From the NCBI GenBank assembly GCA_035633215.1, contig DASQFI010000051.1, positions 1 to 58,768 on the forward strand: a stretch of 58,768 bases of DNA, read 5' to 3'. The stretch's first letter is position 1, and each line of letters opens with the position of its first letter. The DNA comes from DASQFI01 sp035633215 (GTDB taxonomy: Bacteria; Acidobacteriota; Vicinamibacteria; Vicinamibacterales; SCN-69-37). Under the pieces are notes generated by a model, which worked only from the letters and a program-made list of their open reading frames with translations, had not been told where the DNA came from and ran no database searches. Of the stretch, positions 48,734-57,020 are shown in pieces. The translations under genes and the position numbers were made by a program.

Positions 48734-49273
48734 ATGCGCATCTACACCAAGACCGGCGACGCGGGGGAGACCGCGCTGTTCGACGGCACGCGGGTGTCCA
48801 AAGCCGACCCGCGGGTGGACGCGTACGGCGACGTCGACGAACTGAGCGCGTACCTCGGCGTGGCGCGTGCCGAGGGCGTCGCGCCCGACATCGGCGATCA
48901 CCTCGTCCAGATCCAGCGCGATCTCTTTGCCATGGGCGCGCTGCTCGCCGATCCGCGGCACAAGATCGCGGCGCGCGTGGAAAAGGCGGCGCTCGCCGAA
49001 AGCGATGTCACCAGGCTCGAGCAGGCGATCGATCATCTGGAGGTCACGCTTCCGGGACTCCGTCATTTCATCCTTGCCGGCGGCTCGCCGGCCGGCGCCG
49101 TCCTCCATCTCGCGCGGACCGTCTGCCGCCGCGCCGAGCGCCGCGTGGTCGGGCTCGGCGACGGCGTCGTGGATCCGATCGTCATCAAATACCTGAACCG
49201 GCTGTCGGATCTGCTGTTCGTCATGGCGCGGGCTGTCAACAGCCGGGCGGGTGTCAACGAGATCGAGTGGTAA
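48734..49273 (+). CDS. Cob(I)alamin adenosyltransferase, PduO type
   Basis: 179 aa. RIYTKTGDAGETALFDGTRV at the start (T-K-x-G-D-x-G-x-T), DAYGDVDELSAYLGVARA, LPGLRHFILAGGSPAGAVLH and ARTVCRRAERRVVGL: the ATP- and corrinoid-binding residues of PduO/MMAB. It makes adenosylcobalamin, for example for methylmalonyl-CoA mutase. Only 15 bp separate its ATG from that of divergent mutY. It overlaps hpnC by 7 bp. Confidence 0.93.
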   Translation: MRIYTKTGDAGETALFDGTRVSKADPRVDAYGDVDELSAYLGVARAEGVAPDIGDHLVQIQRDLFAMGALLADPRHKIAARVEKAALAESDVTRLEQAIDHLEVTLPGLRHFILAGGSPAGAVLHLARTVCRRAERRVVGLGDGVVDPIVIKYLNRLSDLLFVMARAVNSRAGVNEIEW

Positions 49274-50187
49274 CCGACGCGGCCTACGCCCGGTGTCTCG
49301 AGATCGCGCGCCGGCACTACGAGAACTTTCCGGTCGCCTCGCACCTGCTCCCGCGCGCGATGCGCCCGCACGTCGCCGCGATCTATGCCTTCGCGCGCAC
49401 CGCCGATGACTTCGCCGACGAAGGTGATCGTTCGGACGCGGAGCGGCTGGCCCTCCTGGACGATTGGCGCGAGCGGCTCCATGGCGCCGCCCGCCTTCGC
49501 CATGGCTACGGCGGGCAGGCGGCTGGCGGTTTCAGCGCCGACGATCGCGACACCGCCGCGATCTTCCGCGCGCTCGGCGTTACGATGCGACGCCATGACC
49601 TCGAGCTGCGGCTCTTCGACGATCTGCTGAGCGCGTTTCGGCAGGACGTCCTCGTCAAGCGGTACGAGACCTGGGATGATGTGACCGATTACTGCCGGCG
49701 GTCGGCCAATCCCGTCGGCCGGCTCGTTCTGCGGCTCGCCGGGTATCGTGACGCCCGCCTGGACGACCTGTCGGATGCGATCTGCACGGCGCTCCAGCTC
49801 ACGAATTTCTGGCAGGATCTGCACATCGACTGGCGCAAAGGGCGTCTCTACGTGCCGCTCGCGCTGGTGCGTGACTCGGGGGCCGACGAGCGCGATCTGG
49901 ATCGTGAGAACCTGACACCGGAGTGGCGGACTGCTCTGGCGTCCGCGGCGTCCACGACGCGTGCCTTGTTCCTGAAGGGTCGAGCGCTCCCGGATGCCGT
50001 GCGAGGACGGCTCAAGTGGGAATTGCGGGCCACGTGGCTCGGCGGCGTCCACATTCTCGATCGCATCGAGGCTGCCCGTTTCGACGTCCAGAACGCGCGC
50101 CCGACGCTCGGCTGGACCGACGGGTTGGCAATTGCGATAAAGATGGTCGCCTGGGCGCCGGAGAGTCCGGTCGTCCGCGAGCAGTGA
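49267..50187 (+). CDS. hpnC: Presqualene-diphosphate/hydroxysqualene pathway enzyme HpnC
   Basis: 306 aa from GTG 49267, overlapping the PduO stop. Squalene/phytoene-synthase fold: IYAFARTADDFADEGD (first D-x-x-x-D), YCRRSANPVGRLVLRLAG, and LTNFWQDLHIDWRKGRLYVP (second acidic motif, with W-Q-D as in HpnC). In the HpnCDE route HpnD joins two farnesyl diphosphates, HpnC makes hydroxysqualene and HpnE reduces it to squalene. All three genes are here in order, which fixes the assignment. Confidence 0.93.
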   Translation: MVTDAAYARCLEIARRHYENFPVASHLLPRAMRPHVAAIYAFARTADDFADEGDRSDAERLALLDDWRERLHGAARLRHGYGGQAAGGFSADDRDTAAIFRALGVTMRRHDLELRLFDDLLSAFRQDVLVKRYETWDDVTDYCRRSANPVGRLVLRLAGYRDARLDDLSDAICTALQLTNFWQDLHIDWRKGRLYVPLALVRDSGADERDLDRENLTPEWRTALASAASTTRALFLKGRALPDAVRGRLKWELRATWLGGVHILDRIEAARFDVQNARPTLGWTDGLAIAIKMVAWAPESPVVREQ

Positions 50188-50221
50188 AAAAGCGCCTGCG
50201 GCCCGCGCGAGGTGCCGGGGC

Positions 50222-50246
50222 CCCCAACGCGGCAGCCGCGTTGGGG
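50222..50246 (+). repeat. Perfect 11-bp hairpin between hpnC and hpnD
   Basis: CCCCAACGCGG-CAG-CCGCGTTGGGG, directly upstream of the 54-bp leader repeat and 35 bp after the hpnC stop. It could be a transcription pause or an mRNA-stabilising structure; there is no T-tract. Confidence 0.55.
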
Positions 50247-50253
50247 TGGCCGT

Positions 50254-50307
50254 AGCGAGTCTGCGAGCGCCGGAGCGCGAGCGAGCGGGGGTGGGGCCCC
50301 GCGAGCA
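50254..50307 (+). repeat. 54-bp leader repeat, copy 2 (upstream of hpnD)
   Basis: AGCGAGTCTGCGAGCGCC at its start, GGTGGGGCCCCGCGAGCA at its end, then TTGAACAA and ATG 50316. It equals 21730-21783 (minus strand) at 51 of 54 positions. Confidence 0.75.
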
Positions 50308-50315
50308 TTGAACAA

Positions 50316-51146
50316 ATGACCCGAAAGACCAGCTTCTATTACTCCTTTCTCGTCCTGCCGCCTCCACAGCGGCGTGCGATCACGGCCGTCTTCGACTTCT
50401 GCCGCGCGGTCGACGATGCGGTTGATCTGGAGCCGGATGCGACGCGGGCCCAGGAAGCGCTCGCGCTCTGGCGAAGCGAAGTCGAGCGCGTCTTCACGGA
50501 CCAGTCGCCGTTCACGCCACAGGGCCAGGCGCTGCAGCCGTTCGTCGGGCCGTTCCACCTGCCGCGCGTCCAGTTCGACGCGCTCATTGACGGCGTCGCC
50601 ATGGACGCTTCGCCGCGCCGATACCAGACGTTCGACGAACTCGAGCCGTACTGTCACCGGGTGGCATCGTCAGTCGGCCTGATGTGTGCCGAGATCTTCG
50701 GGTACCGCGAGCGCGCGGTGCTCGACTACGCGCGCGACCTTGGCGTCGCGCTGCAGCTCACCAACATCCTTCGGGATATCGCCGTCGACTACCGTGTGGG
50801 CCGGTTCTATCTTCCGGCCGCCGATCTGGCCCGGTTCGACGTCTCCGAACCCGACATCCGGCAGGAGGTGGAACAGGCCGGTCAGGGCGTGCGGTCCGAG
50901 AAAGTGCGCGCCGCGCTCGAGCAACACTCCAATCGCGCGCGTGAGTACTTCGCCAGGGCGGCGCGTGCGCTTCCGCGCGAGGACGCGTCAAGGTTCGTCG
51001 CGGCCGAGATCATGCGCGCCATCTACTGGGAACTGTTGTGCCGCATCGAAGCGGCGCAATGGGACGTCTTCAGCGCGCTGATTCGCATTCCGAGACCCAC
51101 GCAGGCGCGCTTGGCCGTCAAGACCTGGTGGAGCCTTCGTCGGTGA
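50316..51146 (+). CDS. hpnD: Presqualene diphosphate synthase HpnD
   Basis: 276 aa. SFYYSFLVLPPPQRRAITAV and FDFCRAVDDAVDLEPD (first acidic motif), YCHRVASSVGLMCAEIFGYR, LGVALQLTNILRDIAVDYRV and GRFYLP (second acidic motif N-I-L-R-D-I). This N-I-L-R-D signature separates HpnD from HpnC. It couples two farnesyl diphosphate molecules. The stop overlaps the hpnE start (GTGA). Confidence 0.94.
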   Translation: MTRKTSFYYSFLVLPPPQRRAITAVFDFCRAVDDAVDLEPDATRAQEALALWRSEVERVFTDQSPFTPQGQALQPFVGPFHLPRVQFDALIDGVAMDASPRRYQTFDELEPYCHRVASSVGLMCAEIFGYRERAVLDYARDLGVALQLTNILRDIAVDYRVGRFYLPAADLARFDVSEPDIRQEVEQAGQGVRSEKVRAALEQHSNRAREYFARAARALPREDASRFVAAEIMRAIYWELLCRIEAAQWDVFSALIRIPRPTQARLAVKTWWSLRR

Positions 51147-52546
51147 CCGCCGACGTCGTCGTGATTGGCGCCGGCGTTGCCGGCCTCAGCGCCGCCGTCC
51201 GGCTCATCGATGCCGGACTGCGCGTCGCCGTCGTCGAAGAAGCGCCGCGGCTCGGCGGCCGCGCCACTGCGTTTACGGATCGCGAATCCGGAGAGCGCGT
51301 CGACAACGGCCAGCACGTGCTGTTCGGCTGCTACCACGAGACCTACGGATTCCTGCGACGCCTCGGCACCGATTCGCTGGCACCGCTTCAGCGCCGATTG
51401 GCGCTCACGATGGTTGGGCCGACCGGCCACCAGTCGCGGCTGGAGTGTCCGGACTGGCGGCCGCCGTGGCACCTCGTCGGCGGCGTGCTGCGGTGGAGCG
51501 TGCTTCCGTTGGCCGATCGCCTGACGGCGCTTCGCCTCAGGCGTCTCTTTGGCGATGTCCGGCGCGATGGCGCGGCCGCCGTCGCCGCACGCGTGCCACC
51601 CGACCAAACGGTCTCCCGGTGGCTCGAGGCCAACGGCCAGTCAGCGAGGTTGTCGGAATGGCTCTGGCATCCGCTCGCGATCGCGGCGCTGAACCAGTCG
51701 CCCGACGAGGCCGCCGCGGCGCCGTTCGTCCGCGTGCTCGGCGAGCTGTTCGGTCCGAACGTCGAGGACTCCGCGATCGGCATGTCGTCGGTGCCGCTCG
51801 ACGAGCTGTACGCTGACCCGGCGCTGCGCCTGATCGAGTCGGCCGGCGGCGCGGTCTTGAAAAGATCGGCGGCGCGTATTCACGTTGACAGCCAGGGCGC
51901 GATCGACTGTGTCGAGACCGGCGCCACGCGGATCCACACGTCTGTCGTTGTCAGCGCGGTTCCCTGGCATGCCCTGGGGCGCATCTGGCTGGACGCGCCT
52001 CCGGCCGCCATTCAGTCCCTCATCGAACACGCCGCGGCGCTCGGCAGCTCGCCAATCGTGACGGTGAATCTCTGGTACGGCGGTGCCGTGATGTCCGAGC
52101 CGTTCATCGGGCTCATTGGCGGTCCGATGCACTGGGTGTTCGACAAGAGCGCGATCCTGGCATTGCATCGGTCCAATGGGGCAGCTGGGAAAAGCGGGCA
52201 TCTCTCGATCGTCGCGAGCGGCGCCGCCGAGCTGGCCGAGATGGACAACGCGGCGATCACGGCAGCCGCCAGGCGACAACTCGAACAAGCGCTGCCCAGA
52301 ACAGCGGCGACACGTTTCCTTCGATCGGTCGTCGTGCGCGAGCATCGCGCGACGTTTTCACTCGCGCCCGGTGGCCCGCCGCGTCCGAAGGCAACGACGA
52401 ACCTTCGTGGGTTCTATCTGGCGGGCGACTGGACCGATACCGGCCTGCCAGGGACGATCGAAGGCGCCGTGCAGAGCGGGCGCACGGCCGCCGAATTGGT
52501 GATGCGGGACGCTCGCGTGGAAGTGTCGGCCGTCGAAAAGATGTAG
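51143..52546 (+). CDS. hpnE: Hydroxysqualene dehydroxylase HpnE
   Basis: 467 aa from GTG 51143. FAD-binding amine-oxidase fold: DVVVIGAGVAGLSAAVRLID, VVEEAPRLGGRATAF, and C-terminal FYLAGDWTDTGLPGTIEGAV with QSGRTAAE. NGQHVLFGCYHETYGFLRRL is the HpnE-specific block after the dinucleotide motif. It reduces hydroxysqualene to squalene, the hopanoid precursor. No squalene-hopene cyclase is in the window. The stop is the TAG of a TGTAGGCCGG repeat end. Confidence 0.93.
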   Translation: MTADVVVIGAGVAGLSAAVRLIDAGLRVAVVEEAPRLGGRATAFTDRESGERVDNGQHVLFGCYHETYGFLRRLGTDSLAPLQRRLALTMVGPTGHQSRLECPDWRPPWHLVGGVLRWSVLPLADRLTALRLRRLFGDVRRDGAAAVAARVPPDQTVSRWLEANGQSARLSEWLWHPLAIAALNQSPDEAAAAPFVRVLGELFGPNVEDSAIGMSSVPLDELYADPALRLIESAGGAVLKRSAARIHVDSQGAIDCVETGATRIHTSVVVSAVPWHALGRIWLDAPPAAIQSLIEHAAALGSSPIVTVNLWYGGAVMSEPFIGLIGGPMHWVFDKSAILALHRSNGAAGKSGHLSIVASGAAELAEMDNAAITAAARRQLEQALPRTAATRFLRSVVVREHRATFSLAPGGPPRPKATTNLRGFYLAGDWTDTGLPGTIEGAVQSGRTAAELVMRDARVEVSAVEKM

Positions 52547-52565
52547 GCCGGTCCATAATCTCCGT

Positions 52566-53762
52566 GTGCCCTCCGTCATCGTCCACTACGCCGAACTGGC
52601 GCTGAAGGGCCGCAACCGGCCGTGGTTCCTGAACACGCTGGTCCGGTCGATTCGCGAAGCGCTCGCTGGTCTCGACGTCGTCAGCGTGCGTCCGCTGATG
52701 GGGCGTATCGGCATCGAGCTCGGCCCTCGCGCCGAATGGACGACGGTCCGGGAGCGGCTCGCGGCGTTACCTGGCATCGGCAATTTCGCGCAGGCGACGC
52801 ACGCGGCGCCGGATCTCGAAGCGATTATCTCCGGCGTGATCGCGGCGCTGCCAGGTTTGGAGCCGAGGAGCTTCCGCATCTCGGCCCGGCGCGCGGACAA
52901 GCGCTTTCCGATCCCGTCGCCTGAGATCGAACGCATCGTGGGCCGTCGCGTGCAGGATGCGACCGGCTGGAAAGTCGATCTCTCCCATCCAGAACTCAAG
53001 ATCTACATTCAGGTGCTGACGGCTGACGCGTTCTTCTTCTTCGGCAAGGAGCCGGGTCCCGGCGGGTTGCCGGTCGGCACCAGCGGACGAGTGGTCAGTT
53101 TGCTCTCGGGCGGCATCGACTCGCCGGTCGCCGCCTGGCGGATGATTCGTCGCGGCTGCCGCGCGCATTTCGTGCACTTCCACAGCCATCCGATCCTGTC
53201 GCGGACGTCGCAGGACAAGGCGCGCGAGATCGTCGAGCGCCTGACGCGGCATCAACTTCGCTCCCGGCTCTACCTGGTGCCGTTCGCGCCGCTCCAGCAG
53301 CGGGTCGTCGTCGCCGTGCCGCCGGCGCTGCGGGTGATCGTCTATCGACGACTCATGGTGCGTATCGCGCAGCAGATCGCGCGGCACGCCGGCGCGCAGG
53401 CCCTCGTCACGGGCGACGTCGTGGGCCAGGTCGCCTCGCAGACGATTGACAATCTGTCAGTCATCGATCAGGCGGCGACGATACCCATCCTGAGACCGCT
53501 GGTGGGGTTCGACAAGGAAGAGATCACGCGCGAAGCGCAGAGGCTCGGGACGTACGGGATCTCGATCGTGCCGGACGAAGACTGCTGTCGTCTCTTCACC
53601 CCGCAGTTCCCGGCGACGCGCACGTCAGTCGCGACGGTGGAAGCGGCCGAATCGGAGCTCGAAATCGACGCGCTCGTCGCGAGCGCCGTCGACGCAGCCG
53701 TCGTGGAAGAGTTCAGATACCCGATGCTAAGATTGGCGGCCCCGACAGGAGACAGGCAGTGA
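52566..53762 (+). CDS. thiI: tRNA 4-thiouridine sulfurtransferase ThiI
   Basis: 398 aa from GTG 52566. N-terminal ferredoxin-like/THUMP region (IVHYAELALKGRNRPWFLNT; LPGIGNFAQATHAAPDLEAI) and the PP-loop adenylation motif VVSLLSGGIDSPVAAWRMIR, with HFHSHPILSRTSQDKAREIV and TGDVVGQVASQTIDNL. The C-terminal rhodanese domain of E. coli ThiI is missing, as in many bacteria. Role in s4U in tRNA and possibly thiamine thiazole sulfur. Overlaps the next gene by 4 bp. Confidence 0.93.
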   Translation: MPSVIVHYAELALKGRNRPWFLNTLVRSIREALAGLDVVSVRPLMGRIGIELGPRAEWTTVRERLAALPGIGNFAQATHAAPDLEAIISGVIAALPGLEPRSFRISARRADKRFPIPSPEIERIVGRRVQDATGWKVDLSHPELKIYIQVLTADAFFFFGKEPGPGGLPVGTSGRVVSLLSGGIDSPVAAWRMIRRGCRAHFVHFHSHPILSRTSQDKAREIVERLTRHQLRSRLYLVPFAPLQQRVVVAVPPALRVIVYRRLMVRIAQQIARHAGAQALVTGDVVGQVASQTIDNLSVIDQAATIPILRPLVGFDKEEITREAQRLGTYGISIVPDEDCCRLFTPQFPATRTSVATVEAAESELEIDALVASAVDAAVVEEFRYPMLRLAAPTGDRQ

Positions 53763-54766
53763 AGATGACCCCCGGCAAGCTCAGAGGCATGAAGGCCGTG
53801 GCCGATCGGCGAGGCGTCATCGCCGCCGCCGCGATGGACCAGCGCGGCTCGCTCAAGAAATCGCTCGGCAAGGAGAAGGGGAGCGACATCAGCGACGCCA
53901 TGATGGAGGAATTCAAGACGCTCGTGAGCGAAGTGCTCACGCCGCACGCGAGCGCGATTCTGCTCGATCCGGAATGGGGCCTGCCGGCGTCGAAAGCGCG
54001 CGCGAAGACCGCGGGTCTGCTGCTCGCTTATGAAAAAACCGGGTACGACAAGACCGGACCGGGCCGGCTGCCCGATTTGCTCGGCGAATGGTCGGTGCGG
54101 CGCCTGAAGGAAGCCGGCGCCGATTGCATCAAGATTCTTCTCTACTACACGCCGACGGATCCGAAGGCGATCAACGAGCAGAAACATGCGTGGGTCGAGC
54201 GGATCGGCGATGAGTGCCGCGCCAACGACATCCCGTTTTTTCTCGAGTTCGTGGGCTACGACGAGCGGGTCGACGAGAAGAGCCTGGAGTTCGCGAAGAA
54301 AAAGCCGGAGATCGTCACGGGCAGCATGGCGGAGTTCACCAAGGATCGCTACGGCGTGGACGTCATGAAGGTCGAGGTGCCGATCAACATGAAGTTCGTC
54401 GAAGGCGCGAGGGTGCACGGCGGCGAAACGGCGTACACGAACGACGAGGCGAAGCGCTGGTTCAACACGGCAGCCTCGGTGGCGACGCGTCCGTTCATCT
54501 ATCTTTCCGCGGGTGTGAGCAACGCGGAGTTCACCGAGTCTCTCGCGCTCGCGTCCGAGTCCGGTGTCAGGTTCTCGGGCGTGCTCTGCGGCCGGGCGAC
54601 CTGGAAGGACGGCATGCCGGTGTACGCGAAGCACGGCGCGGCGGCGTTCCGCGAGTGGCTGCAGAGCACCGGCGTCGCCAACATCAGGAACGTCAATGCC
54701 GCGCTCCAGTCGGCGTCGCCCTGGTACGCGTTCTACGGCGCGTCGAGCGCCGACGCCCTGGCCTGA
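53759..54766 (+). CDS. Tagatose-1,6-bisphosphate aldolase-like (LacD family)
   Basis: 335 aa. GTG 53759 has AGGAG seven bases upstream, better spaced than ATG 53765. IAAAAMDQRGSLKKSLGKEK at the start, ILLDPEWGLPASKARAKTAG, GADCIKILLYYTPTDPKAIN with the Schiff-base Lys (C-I-K), and VDVMKVEVPINMKFVEG are those of class I LacD-type aldolases. In Acidobacteria this family may act as a fructose- or sulfofructose-bisphosphate-type aldolase; there are no lac or tag genes nearby, so the sugar is uncertain. Confidence 0.85.
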   Translation: MKMTPGKLRGMKAVADRRGVIAAAAMDQRGSLKKSLGKEKGSDISDAMMEEFKTLVSEVLTPHASAILLDPEWGLPASKARAKTAGLLLAYEKTGYDKTGPGRLPDLLGEWSVRRLKEAGADCIKILLYYTPTDPKAINEQKHAWVERIGDECRANDIPFFLEFVGYDERVDEKSLEFAKKKPEIVTGSMAEFTKDRYGVDVMKVEVPINMKFVEGARVHGGETAYTNDEAKRWFNTAASVATRPFIYLSAGVSNAEFTESLALASESGVRFSGVLCGRATWKDGMPVYAKHGAAAFREWLQSTGVANIRNVNAALQSASPWYAFYGASSADALA

Positions 54767-55323
54767 TGGCGATCCTGAAAGTCGCGCGGATGGGCCATCC
54801 GGTGCTCCGCGCGAAGGCTCAACCGGTGCCGCCCGCCGAGATCGCCACGCCGCGCATCCAGCAGCTCATCGACGACCTGTTCGACACCATGCGTGAATAT
54901 TCGGGCATCGGGTTGGCCGCGCCACAGGTGCACGAAGGACTGCGGCTGTTCGTGGCTGGTCTGCGGGCGTCCGACTCGGCGGCGACGGAGCTCAACGACG
55001 ACAGCGACATGCCGTTCATCACGCTGATCAACCCGGAGATCCTGCCGGTGGGGCCCGACACGGTCAGCGGCTGGGAGGGGTGTCTCAGTATTCCCGACAT
55101 TCGCGGCCTCGTCCCGCGCGCCACTCGGATTCACGTGAAGGCGTTCGATCGGAGAGGTCGCGCGGTCGAGCTCGGCGCCGAAGGCCTGCCGGCGCGCGTG
55201 ATCCAGCACGAGACCGACCACCTCGATGGCGTGCTGTTTTTCGACCGCATGACCTCGTTCGAGTCGCTGACGTTCAGCGACGAGTACCGGCGGCACTGGG
55301 TCGAAGACGAGGACGAGCAGTAA
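54766..55323 (+). CDS. def: Peptide deformylase
   Basis: 185 aa; ATG overlaps the aldolase stop by one base (TGATG). Motif 1 SGIGLAAPQVHEG, motif 2 GWEGCLSIPDIRGLV (Cys metal ligand) and motif 3 RVIQHETDHLDGVLFFDR (H-E-x-x-H). It removes the formyl group from nascent proteins. An insertion of about 10 residues (RASDSAATELNDDSD) after the first motif is longer than in E. coli Def. No fmt gene follows. Confidence 0.95.
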   Translation: MAILKVARMGHPVLRAKAQPVPPAEIATPRIQQLIDDLFDTMREYSGIGLAAPQVHEGLRLFVAGLRASDSAATELNDDSDMPFITLINPEILPVGPDTVSGWEGCLSIPDIRGLVPRATRIHVKAFDRRGRAVELGAEGLPARVIQHETDHLDGVLFFDRMTSFESLTFSDEYRRHWVEDEDEQ

Positions 55324-55324
55324 C

Positions 55325-56953
55325 ATGACGACGGTCTCGACGTCCGCGCCGGCGTTCAACGAGTCGGAAACGGCCGCCATCGCACCGTATTTCACGAATC
55401 TCGATGGTCCGGTCTTCGCGCTGCGACATCTGCCCGAGACTGTCAAGGGCGCGCTGTTCGCACGCTACTCGCGATCGCCGAAATCGCTGCGCCGCCTGTT
55501 TCTCGACGAGTTTCTCGGCGACGTGAACGTGAACGCCGCGGGCGCGCCGGCGACGAGCGAGGCCGGCACGGTGCGCGCCGACCGGCTCTACCAGCGCGTC
55601 TTCAACGAATACGGCGACGACTCGGTCGCGCAGCTCGGCGGCGTGCATCTGGCCGTCGAGGACGCGTCGAACATCCTGACCAAGGTCCTCGAGCGCGGCC
55701 GTCTGATGGCATACCTCGAGCAATCCACGCGCTACATCCCTTACACGGCTCGACGCGGCGACGCGTGGCGGTACCTGGTCCCGGCCGAGCTCGACGGGTT
55801 GCCGATCCGCGAGCAGTACGTCACGGTCCTGAATTCGGCATTCGAGACCTACGCGCGGTGGATCGATCCGATGCGCGCCTGGTTCGAGAAGCGCTACCCC
55901 AGGACGCCGACCGATTCCGACGCCGTCTATCGGTCGGCGATTCGCGCCAAGGCGCTCGACACGCTGCGCGGTCTGCTGCCGGCGGCCACCCAGTCGAACG
56001 TCGGCATCTACGGCACCGGGCAGGCCTACGAGGCGCTGCTGCTCCGCATGCGCGCGCATCCGCTCATGGAAGTCCGCGCGACCGCGGCCGAGATGCTCAC
56101 CGAGCTCCGCAAGATCATCCCGGCGTTCCTGACGCGGGTCGATCAGCCTGATCGCGGCGGCACCTGGAGCCGGTATCTGGCCGATATTCGCGCGCGCACC
56201 GCGGAAGTGGCGGCGCGGCTCGACGCTCGAACGACGGGGGAGCCGACGACGGAGAGCGAGGTCACGCTCTCGGATTTCGATCCCGATGGGGAGATCAAGG
56301 TGGTCGCAGCCGCGCTCTATGCGGGATCTTCGCTGCCGGATGCCGATTTGATGGCGTGCGCGCGCAGGATGACGCCGGCCGAGCGCGAGCAGGTCCTTCG
56401 CGCCGCGATCGGTGAGCGTTCGAACCGGCGGCACAAGCCCGGACGCGCGTTCGAGCGGACGAGCTATCGCTTCGACATCCTGACCGACTATGGTGCCTTT
56501 CGCGACCTGCAGCGCCATCGACTGCTCTCGCTCGAGTGGCAGGCGCTCTCGGCGCGGCACGGCTATTCCCAACCCGAAGCGGTCGTTCAGGCCGGCGGCG
56601 ACGCGGAGTGGCGCGAGGTGATGGATCGGTCGGCCGAGCTGTACGACGCGCTCGTCGATGCCGGCCTCCCCGACGCCGCTCAGTACGTCGTCTCCATGGC
56701 CTACCGCGTCCGGTTCGTGATGGACATGAACGCGCGCGAGGCGATGCACGTGATCGAGCTGCGGACGGCGCCGCAGGGCCATCCGGCCTATCGCCGGGTC
56801 TGCCAGCAGATGCACCGGCTCATCGCCGATCGCGCCGGCCACCGCGCGATTGCGGCCGCGATGAGCTTTGCCGACCACTCCGAGGTGGAGCTCGAGCGCC
56901 TCCAGGAAGAGCGGAGGCTGGAACTAAAAAGAACGCGTCAATCTGGAAGTTAG
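55325..56953 (+). CDS. thyX: FAD-dependent thymidylate synthase, long tandem-domain form
   Basis: 542 aa, about twice ordinary ThyX. The C-terminal half has the full ThyX motif in LQRHRLLSLEWQALSARHGY (R-H-R-x2-S-x6-S-x-R), then YVVSMAYRVRFVMDMNAREA and MHVIELRTAPQGHPAYR. The N-terminal half repeats the layout in degenerate form (NEYGDDSVAQLGGVHLAVED; LMAYLEQSTRYIPYTARRG), so it looks like an internal duplication with only one canonical site. It methylates dUMP using methylene-THF and FAD. Start follows def after one base. The last codons (QSGS) lie in an AATCTG word repeat. Confidence 0.9.
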   Translation: MTTVSTSAPAFNESETAAIAPYFTNLDGPVFALRHLPETVKGALFARYSRSPKSLRRLFLDEFLGDVNVNAAGAPATSEAGTVRADRLYQRVFNEYGDDSVAQLGGVHLAVEDASNILTKVLERGRLMAYLEQSTRYIPYTARRGDAWRYLVPAELDGLPIREQYVTVLNSAFETYARWIDPMRAWFEKRYPRTPTDSDAVYRSAIRAKALDTLRGLLPAATQSNVGIYGTGQAYEALLLRMRAHPLMEVRATAAEMLTELRKIIPAFLTRVDQPDRGGTWSRYLADIRARTAEVAARLDARTTGEPTTESEVTLSDFDPDGEIKVVAAALYAGSSLPDADLMACARRMTPAEREQVLRAAIGERSNRRHKPGRAFERTSYRFDILTDYGAFRDLQRHRLLSLEWQALSARHGYSQPEAVVQAGGDAEWREVMDRSAELYDALVDAGLPDAAQYVVSMAYRVRFVMDMNAREAMHVIELRTAPQGHPAYRRVCQQMHRLIADRAGHRAIAAAMSFADHSEVELERLQEERRLELKRTRQSGS

Positions 56954-57006
56954 AATCTACAATCTGCAATCTGTTCGGAAATCTGGGATCGGGGAATCTG
57001 AAATCG
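56940..57006. repeat. AATCTG-word repeat tract, second locus
   Basis: CAATCTGGAAG, TTAGAATCTACAATCTGC, AATCTGTTCGG, then AATCTGGGATCGGGGAATCT and GAAATC. 56980-57005 equals 5691-5717 with one missing G. It overlaps the end of thyX and lies just before the S9 peptidase. Confidence 0.75.
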
Positions 57007-57020
57007 AGAGCGAGGTCCCC

